Part shown: positions 16,501 through 24,546 of the stretch, piece by piece
Layout of the letters: each line of letters starts with the position of its first letter
Numbering within the stretch: the stretch's first letter is position 1
Source: a virus
Length of the DNA stretch: 37,425 nt
Reading direction: 5' to 3' (one strand)
IMG/VR virus record: IMGVR_UViG_3300022074_000140
Location: 1 to 37,425 of that record
Program-made: the position numbers and the translations under genes
Notes under the pieces: model-generated
Told to the model about the DNA's origin: nothing
What the model saw: the letters and a program-made list of their open reading frames with translations, nothing else
Databases searched by the model: none

Positions 16501-16861
16501 AAGCAGACTCGAAGAAGCCACGTTCTTCAGGCTCAACCAGTTGAAAGTCTTGTTCTACTTCGGGTGGTGTAAGTTTGACCTCGCTGCCATCTTGAAGAAG
16601 CATGAAGTTGTGCGTTGGCTGGGTAAACTCTGTCTCCTCGAGTGGCACGTCGCCTTGCACCAAACGCCGCTTGGTCATGTTGTTAATGAACATGCTGTGA
16701 GACTCGGGGGTGTACCCTGGTCCCATGTTTGAGGCATCGATGCCTTGGTACAAATCCCGCAGTCCATACGGATCGTCAGCCTGTTGGTCTAACGGTTCAC
16801 GTTGAGGACCAAACACGTCATATGGCGTGGATTTGTCAAAGTTGGAAAAGTCGAGACCCAT
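10562..16861 (-). CDS. giant internal virion / polyvalent protein with ART-like domain
   Basis: 2,099 residues from ATG 16861, overlapping the upstream stop as TGATG with AGGAG upstream; a start 36 nt earlier lacks this support. It occupies the T7 gp16 position, so it is probably ejected with the DNA. Visible parts: a helical N terminus, a Pro-rich linker near 520-650, an ADP-ribosyltransferase-like block near 785-935 (VYRGG, YST, then NVEEIVI, fitting R-S-E), and a long charged coiled coil near 950-1055. A C-terminal region has hydrophobic helices and TRLVSPTTAVKQAGS-type sequence seen in phage polyvalent proteins. I see no transglycosylase motif. The ART call is by eye. Confidence 0.8.
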   Translation of the reverse strand: MGLDFSNFDKSTPYDVFGPQREPLDQQADDPYGLRDLYQGIDASNMGPGYTPESHSMFINNMTKRRLVQGDVPLEETEFTQPTHNFMLLQDGSEVKLTPPEVEQDFQLVEPEERGFFESAFTSLVEPFGNFSTALDVIDKDLGVATQDLFAVPVGALVERMVSAREGEEAGQKAAQEFKDEFGDRLVEKRDEAVLQRQDFLQRYQKRDGELFSRTPGFMVDLSKWFLAPVLLTDVAARTYADGIKVGVEQDRTTAAGLAAVNVAYHYGILRLFKFMGAQAQPLLEKFFIQGAKDMTAKEAAQMMVQLSTTAAKSGALGATLEVGNGTLQDLILAEERTAATAQLYLSENLRDSPKHFGVYAAFSTIPMAVKAYSGRMQYMKVQQELQRMRAHYRTQGQQGEMLDVAAAISALENVQSQIIRDTIMARSLTDASSLSGSQLAALRNTLARQAGLKPGGVVGTVHRAETTLPDGTRPQMFERGPLTGYERQAAREVIRQLDKEILRRGLRPQSMQPRPELPPLETAQLPAPVGQLPPPMQGTPPPATSMPPPGAVGGLSRPVPVREAGRPDMAVSGTVEGTLPANMASGAPTQDLPQFAYWSRLSPDSRTYFQGGPEPSVPGEPAPIDSTPRPYTPEEIEAMRQNPLLDDEFIAAAEAGTELKTPAPRTPKPLTAKAEGILAEVMMDAGTSGLVPGDPAFDLLLGKAKDIIRSLPTTSFGQQTNVVYGNTQISVEQLRDINTINLADPKSESAGLLRDIMLAEFGVEVEVTTPAKKPKAKKPEPPKPDVVKVYRGGEVDPDSALTYSTETLSEAEKYGAATEGAVQTFELEKNKIASEQVVLDTLAELGFPQVKPGSEEYAGGMIHEFLDPNFRGQGFYLGDGVDAQLAEALKEKGFDAYRATGTSGDGSKTNVEEIVITNKDALRKPADPKEIGKVKRRRDAGIELSESELQLLVDNELPLDPQQVTPAERRAYRAGVREATEKARIARTEQLEKQRAEATETRARNREQREEAALKAQIRLEEQKARSDARLAEQKAKTAEVRQDRKDSADAFTLVRGEIDKLLTKNGLSTKENNSIRGRVLRMLPKETATADKVLEKGIEAVQKTAILVETELWKVNTKDWAEAVGKVQKEEIHPDLVPLFEQAMFGNRINPLSTNVKNSAEDTMKWARDNGKTGDERLDASFDQARNAYLNSQPDVDLLALDPKQQPLDVLHSNRIAKIEAAEQIDDLLAVNKELQEAEAAKKVAEDTRRDLRITSEIRTSPLKDRKVDTETGEVGGDLVGGLGLRDMSPQDLAIRMAGEESEIAQTVNGFIVASSGVRGRQRDDGRAFVEFADTAGFPIERLAEYHPSYQPGLLGSLVNGFRQTRSIGLNFENERVVMNPMELVHLYTTIRDQSGFREIIVNGAPIEIVRKGQTIKSVELTSNDVAVIVEQMNILEQLGLKPRELSDFLLSMSDETSQMHEVRVAAGQRLEQSELGLTFFPRRRGDILGDGKRRTQQDVQQELTNGGQSLTDLSSTQAQRSGTKKRGIVITDGLSFISRRATENYVHHEMAPNANVLYGLFNSRSSSSTRRAMDGKKGGSRYADNMANQVVGEVADVLGYRIGGDTPYLSEILRSLNRGVSATRLVSPTTAVKQAGSYPLAFGDQPGLIPSRYKNSTYANPFTGGVPEAGRALFVNSQNETYERMINGSGLLWARFSQNTLNVGVGYDAGASTTSAYVNDVELTEAALAMMRSVDRHTIVQIWSSAEQWTLDSLVTYAETGDKSAAVGHFGMDQSGTFDRLLNDLGARGIEITPSGIRRNGRQILEHPLFQSATNERALPTISKTQPMPNPVSASPSLFNARMNPAIQMMMPFRAALTKMYSQLMSNPTSLNNIKNVLTAAFTTVAMATIFKRLVDESMNQAKKLGGIPIPEDEEVDWNPRTIAGELVVGVVETGGAMVPGIPGALMNAPGTLRSGTIDVLEDAELIPQGAIRDYGRSEKPAQAFLELVSDLPEDAVQILRKAMRGEKISDKEGLDLAVATALLLMSVGNKSTKEVATTALQANNLWNSLIRTRYPEVSVGDMTEEDFKRATDDFMDEIRKEIRRYENDKKKDLPK

Positions 16862-19521
16862 CAGGCAGTTTCTCCTGGGCTTGCAACACCCTTCCATCCG
16901 TCTTGAGCAGCCAAGTTTTCAATGGCAGTTCTAATCATAAAGGGCGTGCCTTCAGGATACATGGTGTATGCAGCCTCTTCATACATCGCCAAGCGGAATC
17001 CAGTGGGATCTTTATCTTGCATGTACGCCTCGCCCATTTCGGGTCGATACCTGTAGGGCCGACCTTCGGGGCTCATATGGAGAGCCGCGGACAAGTGGCC
17101 GAACTCTTCAGGCAGCTCGGTGCTTGGCACATCAGTTTCGACAGTGACGGTGTTGTCTTCGTTGACGGTGACTTTCATGTACGAATCCGTGCCGATTCTG
17201 CTAACGCGACCGTTTGAATCACGCTGGTGCGCTTCAAAGTACACAACATTAGACTGACCAGGGTTGTCGGACACAACAGGTCGTTGCAGGTCGTAATACA
17301 AATTTGAATCCAAGTCATCTGCGTTTGGCATTTTCTTGGCGAAGTCAGATAGAGCTGCGTCGTTAAATTTGCCATCGCCCCCGCGGAATGGTGAATCTTG
17401 CGGGATGTACAGCATCGACTGTGGGTCAGACATACTTTCGTCACCGCGAGTCAGAAAGTAGCGACCATCTGGAATCTGCGGCATAGCCACAAACATGTCC
17501 TGCGCCGCACTTGCTTTGGACTGACGAAGGGCATCTTTTGCAACACCGAAATCAATTGTTTGGCCGGACGTAGCCTCTTCGGCAAGAAGCAAAACACTCT
17601 CGATAAAAATCCTGTCAGTGGCTAACAAACTTTTTACCCTGCGTTCTCTGTCTGTGACTACAGATTCTCCGTTTGTTTTGTAAAAACGTACACCTTGCAA
17701 CACGTTAGTGAGCAAACTTGCAGACATACCTTCAGACCCAACCTTGACAGCTTCTTCGGTTACTTGAGACCCCTCGGCAAGTATTACGTCAAAATCAGCA
17801 CCTTTGACTCCTGCATCATTCATTGTCTTAGTGGTGTAGTTGGTAAATCGGTATATGCTTGCAAAAGACTCAACAAGTTTTAGAGGATCAACTCCACGGA
17901 ATTTTTTTCGTTGCTGGCTGCTTGTTGATCTGTCAAGGTCAAGGGTAAATAGCAACCTGGTAGGAGTAGTCACGTCACCTACTTTGCCCAAAATCAACTG
18001 TTTACGCTCAGATTCGGAAATCGCTTCACCCTGAGAGGCCACCCTCATTTCGTCAAGCAAGTCATATGCAGCACGCCGCGCTGCTGGATCTTGACTGTGA
18101 GCCCCGTTAAGCACATCTAAAGCGCCGCTTGGCAAAGGAATTGATGAATCAATCGTGACTGTTGCTTTGACCAATTCTTTCCGTAAAGAAGCGCCAGCCC
18201 TGTCGTAAAGATTGTCGATCACTTCTTGGGTGTTGTAATCAGATTTTGCAAGAACTTGTCTTACAGATTCGGTGTTGTAAGTAACTGACCCGTTTTCCTC
18301 ATTTCTTGTGCCTGCTTGCTGCAACTCAGCGAAGGCTACGTCTACAGTGTTGTCGAGAGTATCGACTTTTTGCAGTGCGTCTTCTGCTCTTTTAATTGCT
18401 GCTAGTAGTTTGCTGGGGTCTCCGCCTTTTTTCAATACTTCTTCGGCTTTAGTTTTTGCACTGGCAACATGACTTGTCAGGGTCAAACTTTCGCTTGATT
18501 TAATACCGTCTGGCAAAATCCCATCTAACACGCCGTCAAGACTAGTTGCTATTGCGTCACCTTGAGTGGTCGCCGGAGTGATACCCGCACGCTGCAACGA
18601 CACGTCTGAAACACCACTTAGTTTATTTGTGATTGTCACCCCATCATATGGTCCTGAAGGATCAATCGTGTTTCCATTGGAGTCAGCGTCACTTAATACT
18701 TCAGCCCCCAAAGCCCGGTCTTTTTGCTGTGCAATCTTCAGTTCTTCTCGGTCGATGTAGTTTTCTAATCTGGAAACGTGTTCTTCTGATACTGCCCCTT
18801 TTTCACTGCCTAGAGACAGAATTTCCCGCGCACCTGTAACATCGCCCTTTTGAATCAATGCCCTGACACCAGCGCCAATGGTGGAATTGCCTTCCCTGTC
18901 GGCGATTTTCACAAGCTGCTCAGGGTCGTAGCCACGCTCGTTCCGTCTTGCCTCGATTCTGCCTTTGTGGTCAACCGCTTTCGCAACCACATCTGCTGGC
19001 GTTAAAGTTGTCTGATTGGAAACGAAACCTGTTCGTTCTACTTCGGAATCAGTGGTAAGAGATGCTAATTGTACGCCAGCACCAAGTCGGTCTCTATTGT
19101 TTCGGACAGTGACATACCTGGGTACGGCGTAGTTTCGGAGGTCTTGTGCAGCTCCTTGCCCATACTGTGCTGCTACGTTGTCAATAAGCGAGGCAAGAGA
19201 TGATTCAAATTGGGGAATGTGCTGGTTCAAAGGTGTGACCGGGGCTCCATCCTTTGTGTTTCCCAAGTCGTATACAAATTTGTCTATTTGTCGTTTGGCA
19301 GTAGAGACTGCAACTTCTGCCTCTGGTGTAAGTTCACCACTGTTGAGGGCTCTTTCTTTACGCTGCACAACTTGAGCAACATCTTCCAAACCTTTGCCAA
19401 CGGTTTGCAAGGCTTCACCGACGTTGAAGCCTTGTTGGCGTGGAACTGGTTGTATTGCGCGTGCAGAAGGTCCGCGTGCAAATGCGGGGTTGTCTACCGA
19501 TTGTGTTGGAATTTTTGCCAT
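16861..19521 (-). CDS. internal virion protein, T7 gp15 position
   Basis: 886 residues, largely helical and charged, with no membrane span or catalytic motif. It lies between a gp14-like gene and the giant gene. In T7-like phages this place holds the second internal core protein, which is ejected and forms part of the channel across the envelope. The N terminus (MAKIPTQSVDNPAFARGPSA) and the following FNVGEALQTVGKGLEDVAQV segment are typical of such proteins in marine podoviruses. Assignment rests on position and architecture. Confidence 0.7.
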   Translation of the reverse strand: MAKIPTQSVDNPAFARGPSARAIQPVPRQQGFNVGEALQTVGKGLEDVAQVVQRKERALNSGELTPEAEVAVSTAKRQIDKFVYDLGNTKDGAPVTPLNQHIPQFESSLASLIDNVAAQYGQGAAQDLRNYAVPRYVTVRNNRDRLGAGVQLASLTTDSEVERTGFVSNQTTLTPADVVAKAVDHKGRIEARRNERGYDPEQLVKIADREGNSTIGAGVRALIQKGDVTGAREILSLGSEKGAVSEEHVSRLENYIDREELKIAQQKDRALGAEVLSDADSNGNTIDPSGPYDGVTITNKLSGVSDVSLQRAGITPATTQGDAIATSLDGVLDGILPDGIKSSESLTLTSHVASAKTKAEEVLKKGGDPSKLLAAIKRAEDALQKVDTLDNTVDVAFAELQQAGTRNEENGSVTYNTESVRQVLAKSDYNTQEVIDNLYDRAGASLRKELVKATVTIDSSIPLPSGALDVLNGAHSQDPAARRAAYDLLDEMRVASQGEAISESERKQLILGKVGDVTTPTRLLFTLDLDRSTSSQQRKKFRGVDPLKLVESFASIYRFTNYTTKTMNDAGVKGADFDVILAEGSQVTEEAVKVGSEGMSASLLTNVLQGVRFYKTNGESVVTDRERRVKSLLATDRIFIESVLLLAEEATSGQTIDFGVAKDALRQSKASAAQDMFVAMPQIPDGRYFLTRGDESMSDPQSMLYIPQDSPFRGGDGKFNDAALSDFAKKMPNADDLDSNLYYDLQRPVVSDNPGQSNVVYFEAHQRDSNGRVSRIGTDSYMKVTVNEDNTVTVETDVPSTELPEEFGHLSAALHMSPEGRPYRYRPEMGEAYMQDKDPTGFRLAMYEEAAYTMYPEGTPFMIRTAIENLAAQDGWKGVASPGETA

Positions 19522-20123
19522 TAGATATACGCCATTCCGGTCACCAAACTAGTTGCCATAGACACAGCACCGCCAAGGAGCGATGCTTGAGCCTGTTGCT
19601 CGTAGTTGGTTGCCCTAAGTTCTGCCCCAAACCTGGTTGCGAATGCAGCAGCGTCTGCGTCATATTCGATGTCGGCGATGTCACGATCAACTGCGAACTG
19701 TTCCGCATGAATGACTTCTCCGGGTGACCCTGACGACAACGACACACCTGATGCTCCGTATGCAGCTCGCACACGTCCGAGTTGGATTTTGCCTGCTCGT
19801 TCTCGCCTCTTGACATCACGCTGGGCTGCGAATTCGATTTGCTGGGCGTTGTACTCGCCAAACATCCGCTCTTGGTCAGCATTGAGGCCAAAGTTGGCAG
19901 CGTTCAATCCACCGGCAATGCCTTGGCCAAAGCCTTGCAAAAAGTTTGCACCAGCCATGTAGTCAGCGCCGGTCATTGTCCCAGCGTCCATACGACCCAT
20001 GAACCCTTTGAATCTTTGACCAGCCGTTGGGTTAGTTGCAGCAGCAACACCAGCAGCCGCTGACGGGGCGTTGTTGATGAATCCAGAGGCAAGCCTCATG
20101 AATGGATCTTGGTAAGCACTCAT
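19521..20123 (-). CDS. internal virion protein, T7 gp14-like
   Basis: 200 residues rich in Ala and Gly. It has small hydrophobic helices at the N terminus (SAAAGVAAATNP) and C terminus (LLGGAVSMATSLVTGMAYI) around a central helical rod with QQIEFAAQRDVKRRERAGKI. A stretch AAYGASGVSLSSGSPGEVI resembles the ASGVDVSSGSP motif I recall from gp14-type ejection proteins. It is expected to insert in the outer membrane early in infection. Both ends overlap adjacent genes. Confidence 0.75.
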   Translation of the reverse strand: MSAYQDPFMRLASGFINNAPSAAAGVAAATNPTAGQRFKGFMGRMDAGTMTGADYMAGANFLQGFGQGIAGGLNAANFGLNADQERMFGEYNAQQIEFAAQRDVKRRERAGKIQLGRVRAAYGASGVSLSSGSPGEVIHAEQFAVDRDIADIEYDADAAAFATRFGAELRATNYEQQAQASLLGGAVSMATSLVTGMAYI

Positions 20124-22300
20124 TAGGTAGATCCTCCAATGTCACATACTGCACCAAAACCAAGGATGGTCATAGGTTGAGGATCAGTTGTTCTTACAAC
20201 GAAAGTAGAAATGCGATCTGATGAAGAGGTTGTACCAACTTCTTGTATTTGTTTAAACTGGATTGGCGGAGCATCTGACATCTCGTCTGACACTTCTCGG
20301 TAGTCAAGCGGTACTACATCGCCACCTTTTTTAACCTCTCCACCCAAACTGCGGAACATCCAGATATATGCTTTGATGAGGCGAACCACTGCAAACCTGG
20401 GGTCATCCTCACGGCCAAACCTGGCCAAGAATTGCAGAGGCTGGGTCTCCATTTCGCTGAGATACGGACGGCCAATAAGAAACCTGTTGCCCGCAACGCT
20501 AGATGTTGCGTTGCCGCTGCCATCAACCTCTAACGGGACCGTAGCGCCATCTACAAGTGCAGTAATTGTTTCATTAGCAAATCTTGACAAGCCAGTAAGA
20601 CTTGATGTCTCTTGGACAAATGTTTTTCTTTCCCAGCACTCAAGCATTTCAATCTGAGTTGAGCCCATGGTGTAGGTAAATGATTGTCCAAGCCTGTACA
20701 CCCCACGCACGCCCTGCGAATCTTCCCCGGTCATGTAGAGGCGGTCTACACCATTCTCAGTAATAACACAAATGCTTTCAAATTTACCTTTGATACCTAT
20801 TGTGTGGTCAAATTTATGCAACGCCCAGGCAAAAACATCTTCAGTTCTTTCGTAGGTGAGAGATGCTAAAACCCCATCGCCACGCAAAAACCAGCAGACG
20901 TTTGATTCTCCACGTTGGTAGCAAGATTGTGAAAACCCTTTACGGCCTAGACCAATAGCCACGTTGTCTGCAAAGACTGTTAAGTCCCTTGCTTGGTAAC
21001 GGTCGCTAGAGAAGGAAAAACCAAGTTCTCTTACACGATTGCCGTCACGTTCGGCAAAGACAATTCGGTCGCCGACTTGGATGGGGTCGCAGAAAGGACG
21101 GATGCCATAGTTGCCCTGCCGCAGCACAGCAAGGTCGGTCGGTGATAAGGCTCCAGTTACTGAACTGGCGGTCATCAAGAACTCACCATCTTCACAATGG
21201 ATAATTAGCCCTCGAGCATCAGAAGTTAGGCCGCGGATACTGTTGACTTTGTTGTCTGCGATAGTAGCGTCAATCGACAAGTCTTCTGAGACCACGCTTA
21301 CGTCAGTTGGGTCAGTTGGTCCAAAGTTGTTGAACCTGTCAGTTTTTGACAACCAGATTCTGTTTGGGCTTTTGTTTGTCCCAGCCAGTACAAGTCTTTG
21401 TTGATGAAACAGACCTGTACCAGGGAACCCTGTTGTGTCTGCGGTGAAACCGCCAAACTGCCACTCTGGAACCGACTGCTGTTTGCCGCCATCAGGAAAT
21501 GCCACAGTTACTTCACCGTAAGCGATTGTGCCGGTTTCACTCAGGATTCTGGCAACACCGCGCCGCAGTGTGGAGTTTTGGGCTGGCGTGTTCAGCTCGT
21601 CGTACTCATCAGCGACTGTCATCGCAAACAGACGACCAGTGGAATTTTCAAACACATTCTCACCAGTGGTGTTGGTGAACTTAATTATGTTTCCCACTTC
21701 CAGACCCGGAGTGCCGCCGGGGAAATCAACATCAGTGTTTTCAGGGATTACATACTGGACTTTCTGCGTGGTGTCTTCGTTTAGTGGGTCGTAGGGACCG
21801 TCTGCATATTCAAACTCCTCCCATACCCAACTTGCTGGGATGTTGTCTATGCCAGTTCTTTTAAGCCTATAGATTGGGTAGTTGCGGTGGAACACATACA
21901 AGATGTCCGCTGTCTGCGTAAAATTAAGTTCAGGCAGAGCCGCGATTGAATAACCTGGGGTTGTCAGATCAAGTTCAATTTGGCTGCCGTCAGCATCGTT
22001 GAGCGCCTCACCGTCCCGGTAAATACGCATTTTGGTATTACCTTCGATGAAGATTTCAAGGACATAAGACTCATCGTTGGAGAACTGAAACGGAATGAGT
22101 CGAGACGCAAACTCTGAAGAGCCACTGTTCTGTATGAACTCAAAGCCAGCACGACGAGTGATGCCGCCTGATTTCAGAGGGATCATGTTTACCAGTGACG
22201 ATACCCCCTGTTGGTATTTTTTTAGGTCAGTCCGGGCTTGAAGCCTGGCTCCCATCACCCCAGCAGAGAAGTCTGTTTGTGTGAACTGACGACGTGGCAT
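20123..22300 (-). CDS. tail tubular protein B (T7 gp12-like)
   Basis: 725 residues, close to the size of T7 gp12. The N terminus has the family pattern QTDFSAGVMGARLQARTDLK, then YQQGVSSLVNMIPLKSGGIT and RRAGFEFI. The remainder is beta-rich, as in the tail nozzle propeller (LYVFHRNYPIYRL, FPGTGLFHQQRLVLAGTNK, RNGNRVRELGF-type repeats). It forms the tail nozzle below the gp11-like ring. The stop and start codons overlap those of the neighbouring genes by 1 nt. Confidence 0.93.
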   Translation of the reverse strand: MPRRQFTQTDFSAGVMGARLQARTDLKKYQQGVSSLVNMIPLKSGGITRRAGFEFIQNSGSSEFASRLIPFQFSNDESYVLEIFIEGNTKMRIYRDGEALNDADGSQIELDLTTPGYSIAALPELNFTQTADILYVFHRNYPIYRLKRTGIDNIPASWVWEEFEYADGPYDPLNEDTTQKVQYVIPENTDVDFPGGTPGLEVGNIIKFTNTTGENVFENSTGRLFAMTVADEYDELNTPAQNSTLRRGVARILSETGTIAYGEVTVAFPDGGKQQSVPEWQFGGFTADTTGFPGTGLFHQQRLVLAGTNKSPNRIWLSKTDRFNNFGPTDPTDVSVVSEDLSIDATIADNKVNSIRGLTSDARGLIIHCEDGEFLMTASSVTGALSPTDLAVLRQGNYGIRPFCDPIQVGDRIVFAERDGNRVRELGFSFSSDRYQARDLTVFADNVAIGLGRKGFSQSCYQRGESNVCWFLRGDGVLASLTYERTEDVFAWALHKFDHTIGIKGKFESICVITENGVDRLYMTGEDSQGVRGVYRLGQSFTYTMGSTQIEMLECWERKTFVQETSSLTGLSRFANETITALVDGATVPLEVDGSGNATSSVAGNRFLIGRPYLSEMETQPLQFLARFGREDDPRFAVVRLIKAYIWMFRSLGGEVKKGGDVVPLDYREVSDEMSDAPPIQFKQIQEVGTTSSSDRISTFVVRTTDPQPMTILGFGAVCDIGGST

Positions 22301-22896
22301 TAGAGGCTGCTATCCGAGATTGCGCGGAAAGGCACATCAGCGAGACGAGTCTCGATGAATTGAGAAGGCTCAAGAGCCAAGTCAGGTGCTTCCCGGCTGT
22401 CTTGGAACGTAGCCAATGATAATTTGCGTTCGTATACGGCGTTGAGCTGCTGCATCAATTCTCGACTACCAGTGACTTCGAGACAAATCTCCATAGCCAA
22501 CTTGGTCGCGAAGCAGTCGATAAACAGAGAGTCGTACTGCTCTGAATCTTCGATTCTTGCGGTGTAAAGAATTTTGATCGGAGTCGTGTTCGACAATACA
22601 ACGCGGCCTTCAACTCTAAAGTCCGTTGAAAGCAATTCACATCTAGTCAATCGGATGTAGTCGTTTGGCAATTGAGATTGATACGACCAACCGAAGGCTG
22701 GAGCATCGGCCAACTGCGATAGTTGCGCTCGCTTTTGGGCGAAGTTCCAAGGGTGACAACGCAAGACAGAATCGCGAACCAGCCCGTAGACCAGATTAAT
22801 AGCGACTGCTCTGCTTGCATCGTCAGTTAGCGTAACAATTCCAGGTTGACCAAGTTGGGTCAACGCGAGGTTTGCAATGTCAACCGGAGAGGCCAT
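22300..22896 (-). CDS. tail tubular protein A (T7 gp11-like)
   Basis: 198 residues from ATG 22896. The opening MASPVDIANLALTQLGQPGI is the classic gp11 start and decides against GTG 22929, which only adds a hairpin-encoded run. RDSVLRCHPWNFAQKRAQL, and YDSLFIDCFATKLAMEICLE later, are also family features. The protein forms the gatekeeper ring between portal and nozzle. No Shine-Dalgarno sequence precedes this ATG; a 34-nt hairpin ends 3 nt upstream instead, so initiation may be regulated or coupled. Confidence 0.92.
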   Translation of the reverse strand: MASPVDIANLALTQLGQPGIVTLTDDASRAVAINLVYGLVRDSVLRCHPWNFAQKRAQLSQLADAPAFGWSYQSQLPNDYIRLTRCELLSTDFRVEGRVVLSNTTPIKILYTARIEDSEQYDSLFIDCFATKLAMEICLEVTGSRELMQQLNAVYERKLSLATFQDSREAPDLALEPSQFIETRLADVPFRAISDSSL

Positions 22897-22930
22897 AAAG
22901 GTGGACGAGGGCCAGAAGCCCCCGTCCACC
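22897..22930 (-). terminator. hairpin between the capsid-associated gene and tail tube A, possible terminator
   Basis: On the minus strand GGTGGACG pairs with CGTCCACC, extended by a further CCC/GGG step around a one-base mismatch, with a 7-nt loop. A short TTTAT follows, which runs into the next ATG. The position after the capsid block parallels T7, where a terminator follows the capsid gene and trims tail expression. The weak T-run means it may attenuate rather than stop transcription, or control translation of the next gene. Confidence 0.5.
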
Positions 22931-22949
22931 CAGGAGGGGGTTAGATGTC

Positions 22950-23459
22950 TTAGTCCAAGACGTAAAGGACTTGGAACATGATGTGACCGGCTTGGAAAGT
23001 GCCTGCATCAGTTGGGATGGTGAGAATCAGATCAAGCTGTTTCCCATCGTCTGATGTTTTATCGGCCAGTTCCCATGCTTGTGCGGTAGCAGCATCAATG
23101 TCTGCTGCCGCAGTGCCGAATCGACACTCCAATCCGGCGGTGTTTGCGTCTTGCAACGCATCGTCGCCATCAAGGAACACATCTGGATCGCCACCAGTTC
23201 CATCCGTATCGACCAAACCAAGGTCAATCAAGATTTCTTCAGTGCCTTTGGTGTCGATGTCGTCGTTAAACAACTTGACCGACAAGATTCGGCATGAAGA
23301 TGGAAGGCGGCAAAGGGTGATTGTGTCACCATCAGCAGGAGCTGAGGCAATGTTCACCACATCCATGGCAATACGGACGCGACCGCCCATGATGCCAACG
23401 TTGGACATAGACGCTGGATCGCCAACGCCAGTGATAATAGAAGAATTAGTGTTTGCCAT
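22950..23459 (-). CDS. putative capsid-associated (decoration) protein
   Basis: 169 residues directly downstream of the capsid gene, with AAGGTGA before the ATG. It is acidic, Asp/Ala/Gly-rich and beta-like, and begins MANTNSSIITGVGDPASMS. The central DTITLCRLPSSCRILSVKLF segment aligns by eye with the plus-strand protein at 2395-2859. Small genes at this spot usually encode head decoration or head-completion proteins; no experimental family is known to me. Confidence 0.6.
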   Translation of the reverse strand: MANTNSSIITGVGDPASMSNVGIMGGRVRIAMDVVNIASAPADGDTITLCRLPSSCRILSVKLFNDDIDTKGTEEILIDLGLVDTDGTGGDPDVFLDGDDALQDANTAGLECRFGTAAADIDAATAQAWELADKTSDDGKQLDLILTIPTDAGTFQAGHIMFQVLYVLD

Positions 23460-23470
23460 TTGGAATCACC

Positions 23471-24397
23471 TTAAACGGTTGCGGCCACAGTGCGGCCAAG
23501 TGCTGCGTCAGTTTCATCGACCTTGATCGATACGACTTTGCTTTCTTCCAAGCGAGTAGCACCGATGGTCATGCAGTAGTAGACGTAGGTGCTAAAGGAC
23601 TTGTCAGGACGCTCTTCGATTCGAGCCATTACGTCTTGTCCGATTCCGAGTTCAAGACCTGAACGGACGAACGCGAAGCATGTACGGATGTTTGAAGCAA
23701 CAGCAAGACGGTTGGACATGACAAACCGGAAACCCATGAAGGTGTCGATTTCGCCGTTGACCAACGCTCGGACGGTATTGAAGTCTGACGATGAGACTTC
23801 TTTGGATTGCAGCAGTGACTGCATGGCAATCGGGCTAACGACCAAGACTTTTTCTTCGTCTTCTGCCACGTTGTTCTCGTGGAATCGAGTCATGGCCTTA
23901 CGAAGTTTTTCAATGGTCAAAGCGTAGTTAGCAGCGCCCGCAGCAGTGTCAGAGTATTGAACGCCAACTTCGTTGTTGGAGTCAAACGGCGTGCTGGTGG
24001 TTCCGTCAACGCCAGTCAAGGCACTGCCGGTAGCGGCTGAAATGATCACGTCATCCATAGCACGTCCCATAGCAAAGGCAGCAGCCTGGGCGTAGGTCGA
24101 GGTTGGATCGATCAACATACGAACCTTGTCGTTCTTGTCGATCAGGTCGCCCCACTCATAATCAGAGAGGGAGTAAGCGCGACGAGCGTGAGGGGTATTG
24201 ACCAACGGAGAGTCGCTGTGACGGCTGACTTTCAGTTGGGCTTCAGTAGCACCAATTTGCTCAGTAAACTTGGTCTTTCCGACAACAGAGTTATCAGTGT
24301 TGACAAAGTCACGGAGTTTGGAGCCACGTTGTTGGACGAGCAGTTCGACGTTGTTGCGATACTGCTCAACAAAAGCGGTCGTGATATTTGTACTCAC
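23471..24397 (-). CDS. major capsid protein
   Basis: 308 residues from GTG 24397 (AGGAG 7 nt upstream). It follows the scaffold gene and has features of the HK97-fold Phage_capsid_2 type found in podoviruses: VEQYRNNVELLVQQRGSKL at the start, YEWGDLIDKNDKVRMLIDP, the AMGRAMDDVIISAATG helix and a VRSGLELGIGQDV segment, ending near TRLEESKVVSIKVDE. It builds the icosahedral head. The 149-bp leader upstream is long for this compact genome and may carry a promoter for strong expression. Confidence 0.93.
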   Translation of the reverse strand: MSTNITTAFVEQYRNNVELLVQQRGSKLRDFVNTDNSVVGKTKFTEQIGATEAQLKVSRHSDSPLVNTPHARRAYSLSDYEWGDLIDKNDKVRMLIDPTSTYAQAAAFAMGRAMDDVIISAATGSALTGVDGTTSTPFDSNNEVGVQYSDTAAGAANYALTIEKLRKAMTRFHENNVAEDEEKVLVVSPIAMQSLLQSKEVSSSDFNTVRALVNGEIDTFMGFRFVMSNRLAVASNIRTCFAFVRSGLELGIGQDVMARIEERPDKSFSTYVYYCMTIGATRLEESKVVSIKVDETDAALGRTVAATV

Positions 24398-24546
24398 GGG
24401 TATGCTCCTAAAGAGAGATTACGAAACTAACTTCGGAGTGCTACCCGCAACACGCGGACACTGCCTACCGGAGGAAGGCGGTGCTTCGGGTCTTTCCCCG
24501 CGTCAGACGGACCTACAGGCTACCCGTCAGCGACACTATACGGCTT
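24398..24546 (-). promoter_or_regulatory. leader and possible promoter of the capsid gene
   Basis: This gene-free stretch lies between scaffold and capsid. On the minus strand a TATAGT box occurs near 24535-24545 within CGTATAGTGTC. A hairpin of CGGG and CCCG arms (24487-24500) with an AAAGA-type loop follows, and AGGAG precedes the GTG. The hairpin resembles the start-associated hairpin of the right-hand cassettes (loop AAAGA in the copy at 37130-37144). No good -35 box is visible, so a promoter is only suggested. Confidence 0.35.

Noticed and set aside
22897-22929. GTG start of tail tubular protein A at 22929
   Set aside because: The extra residues are encoded only by the hairpin, and the family start MASPVDIANLALTQLG begins at 22896.
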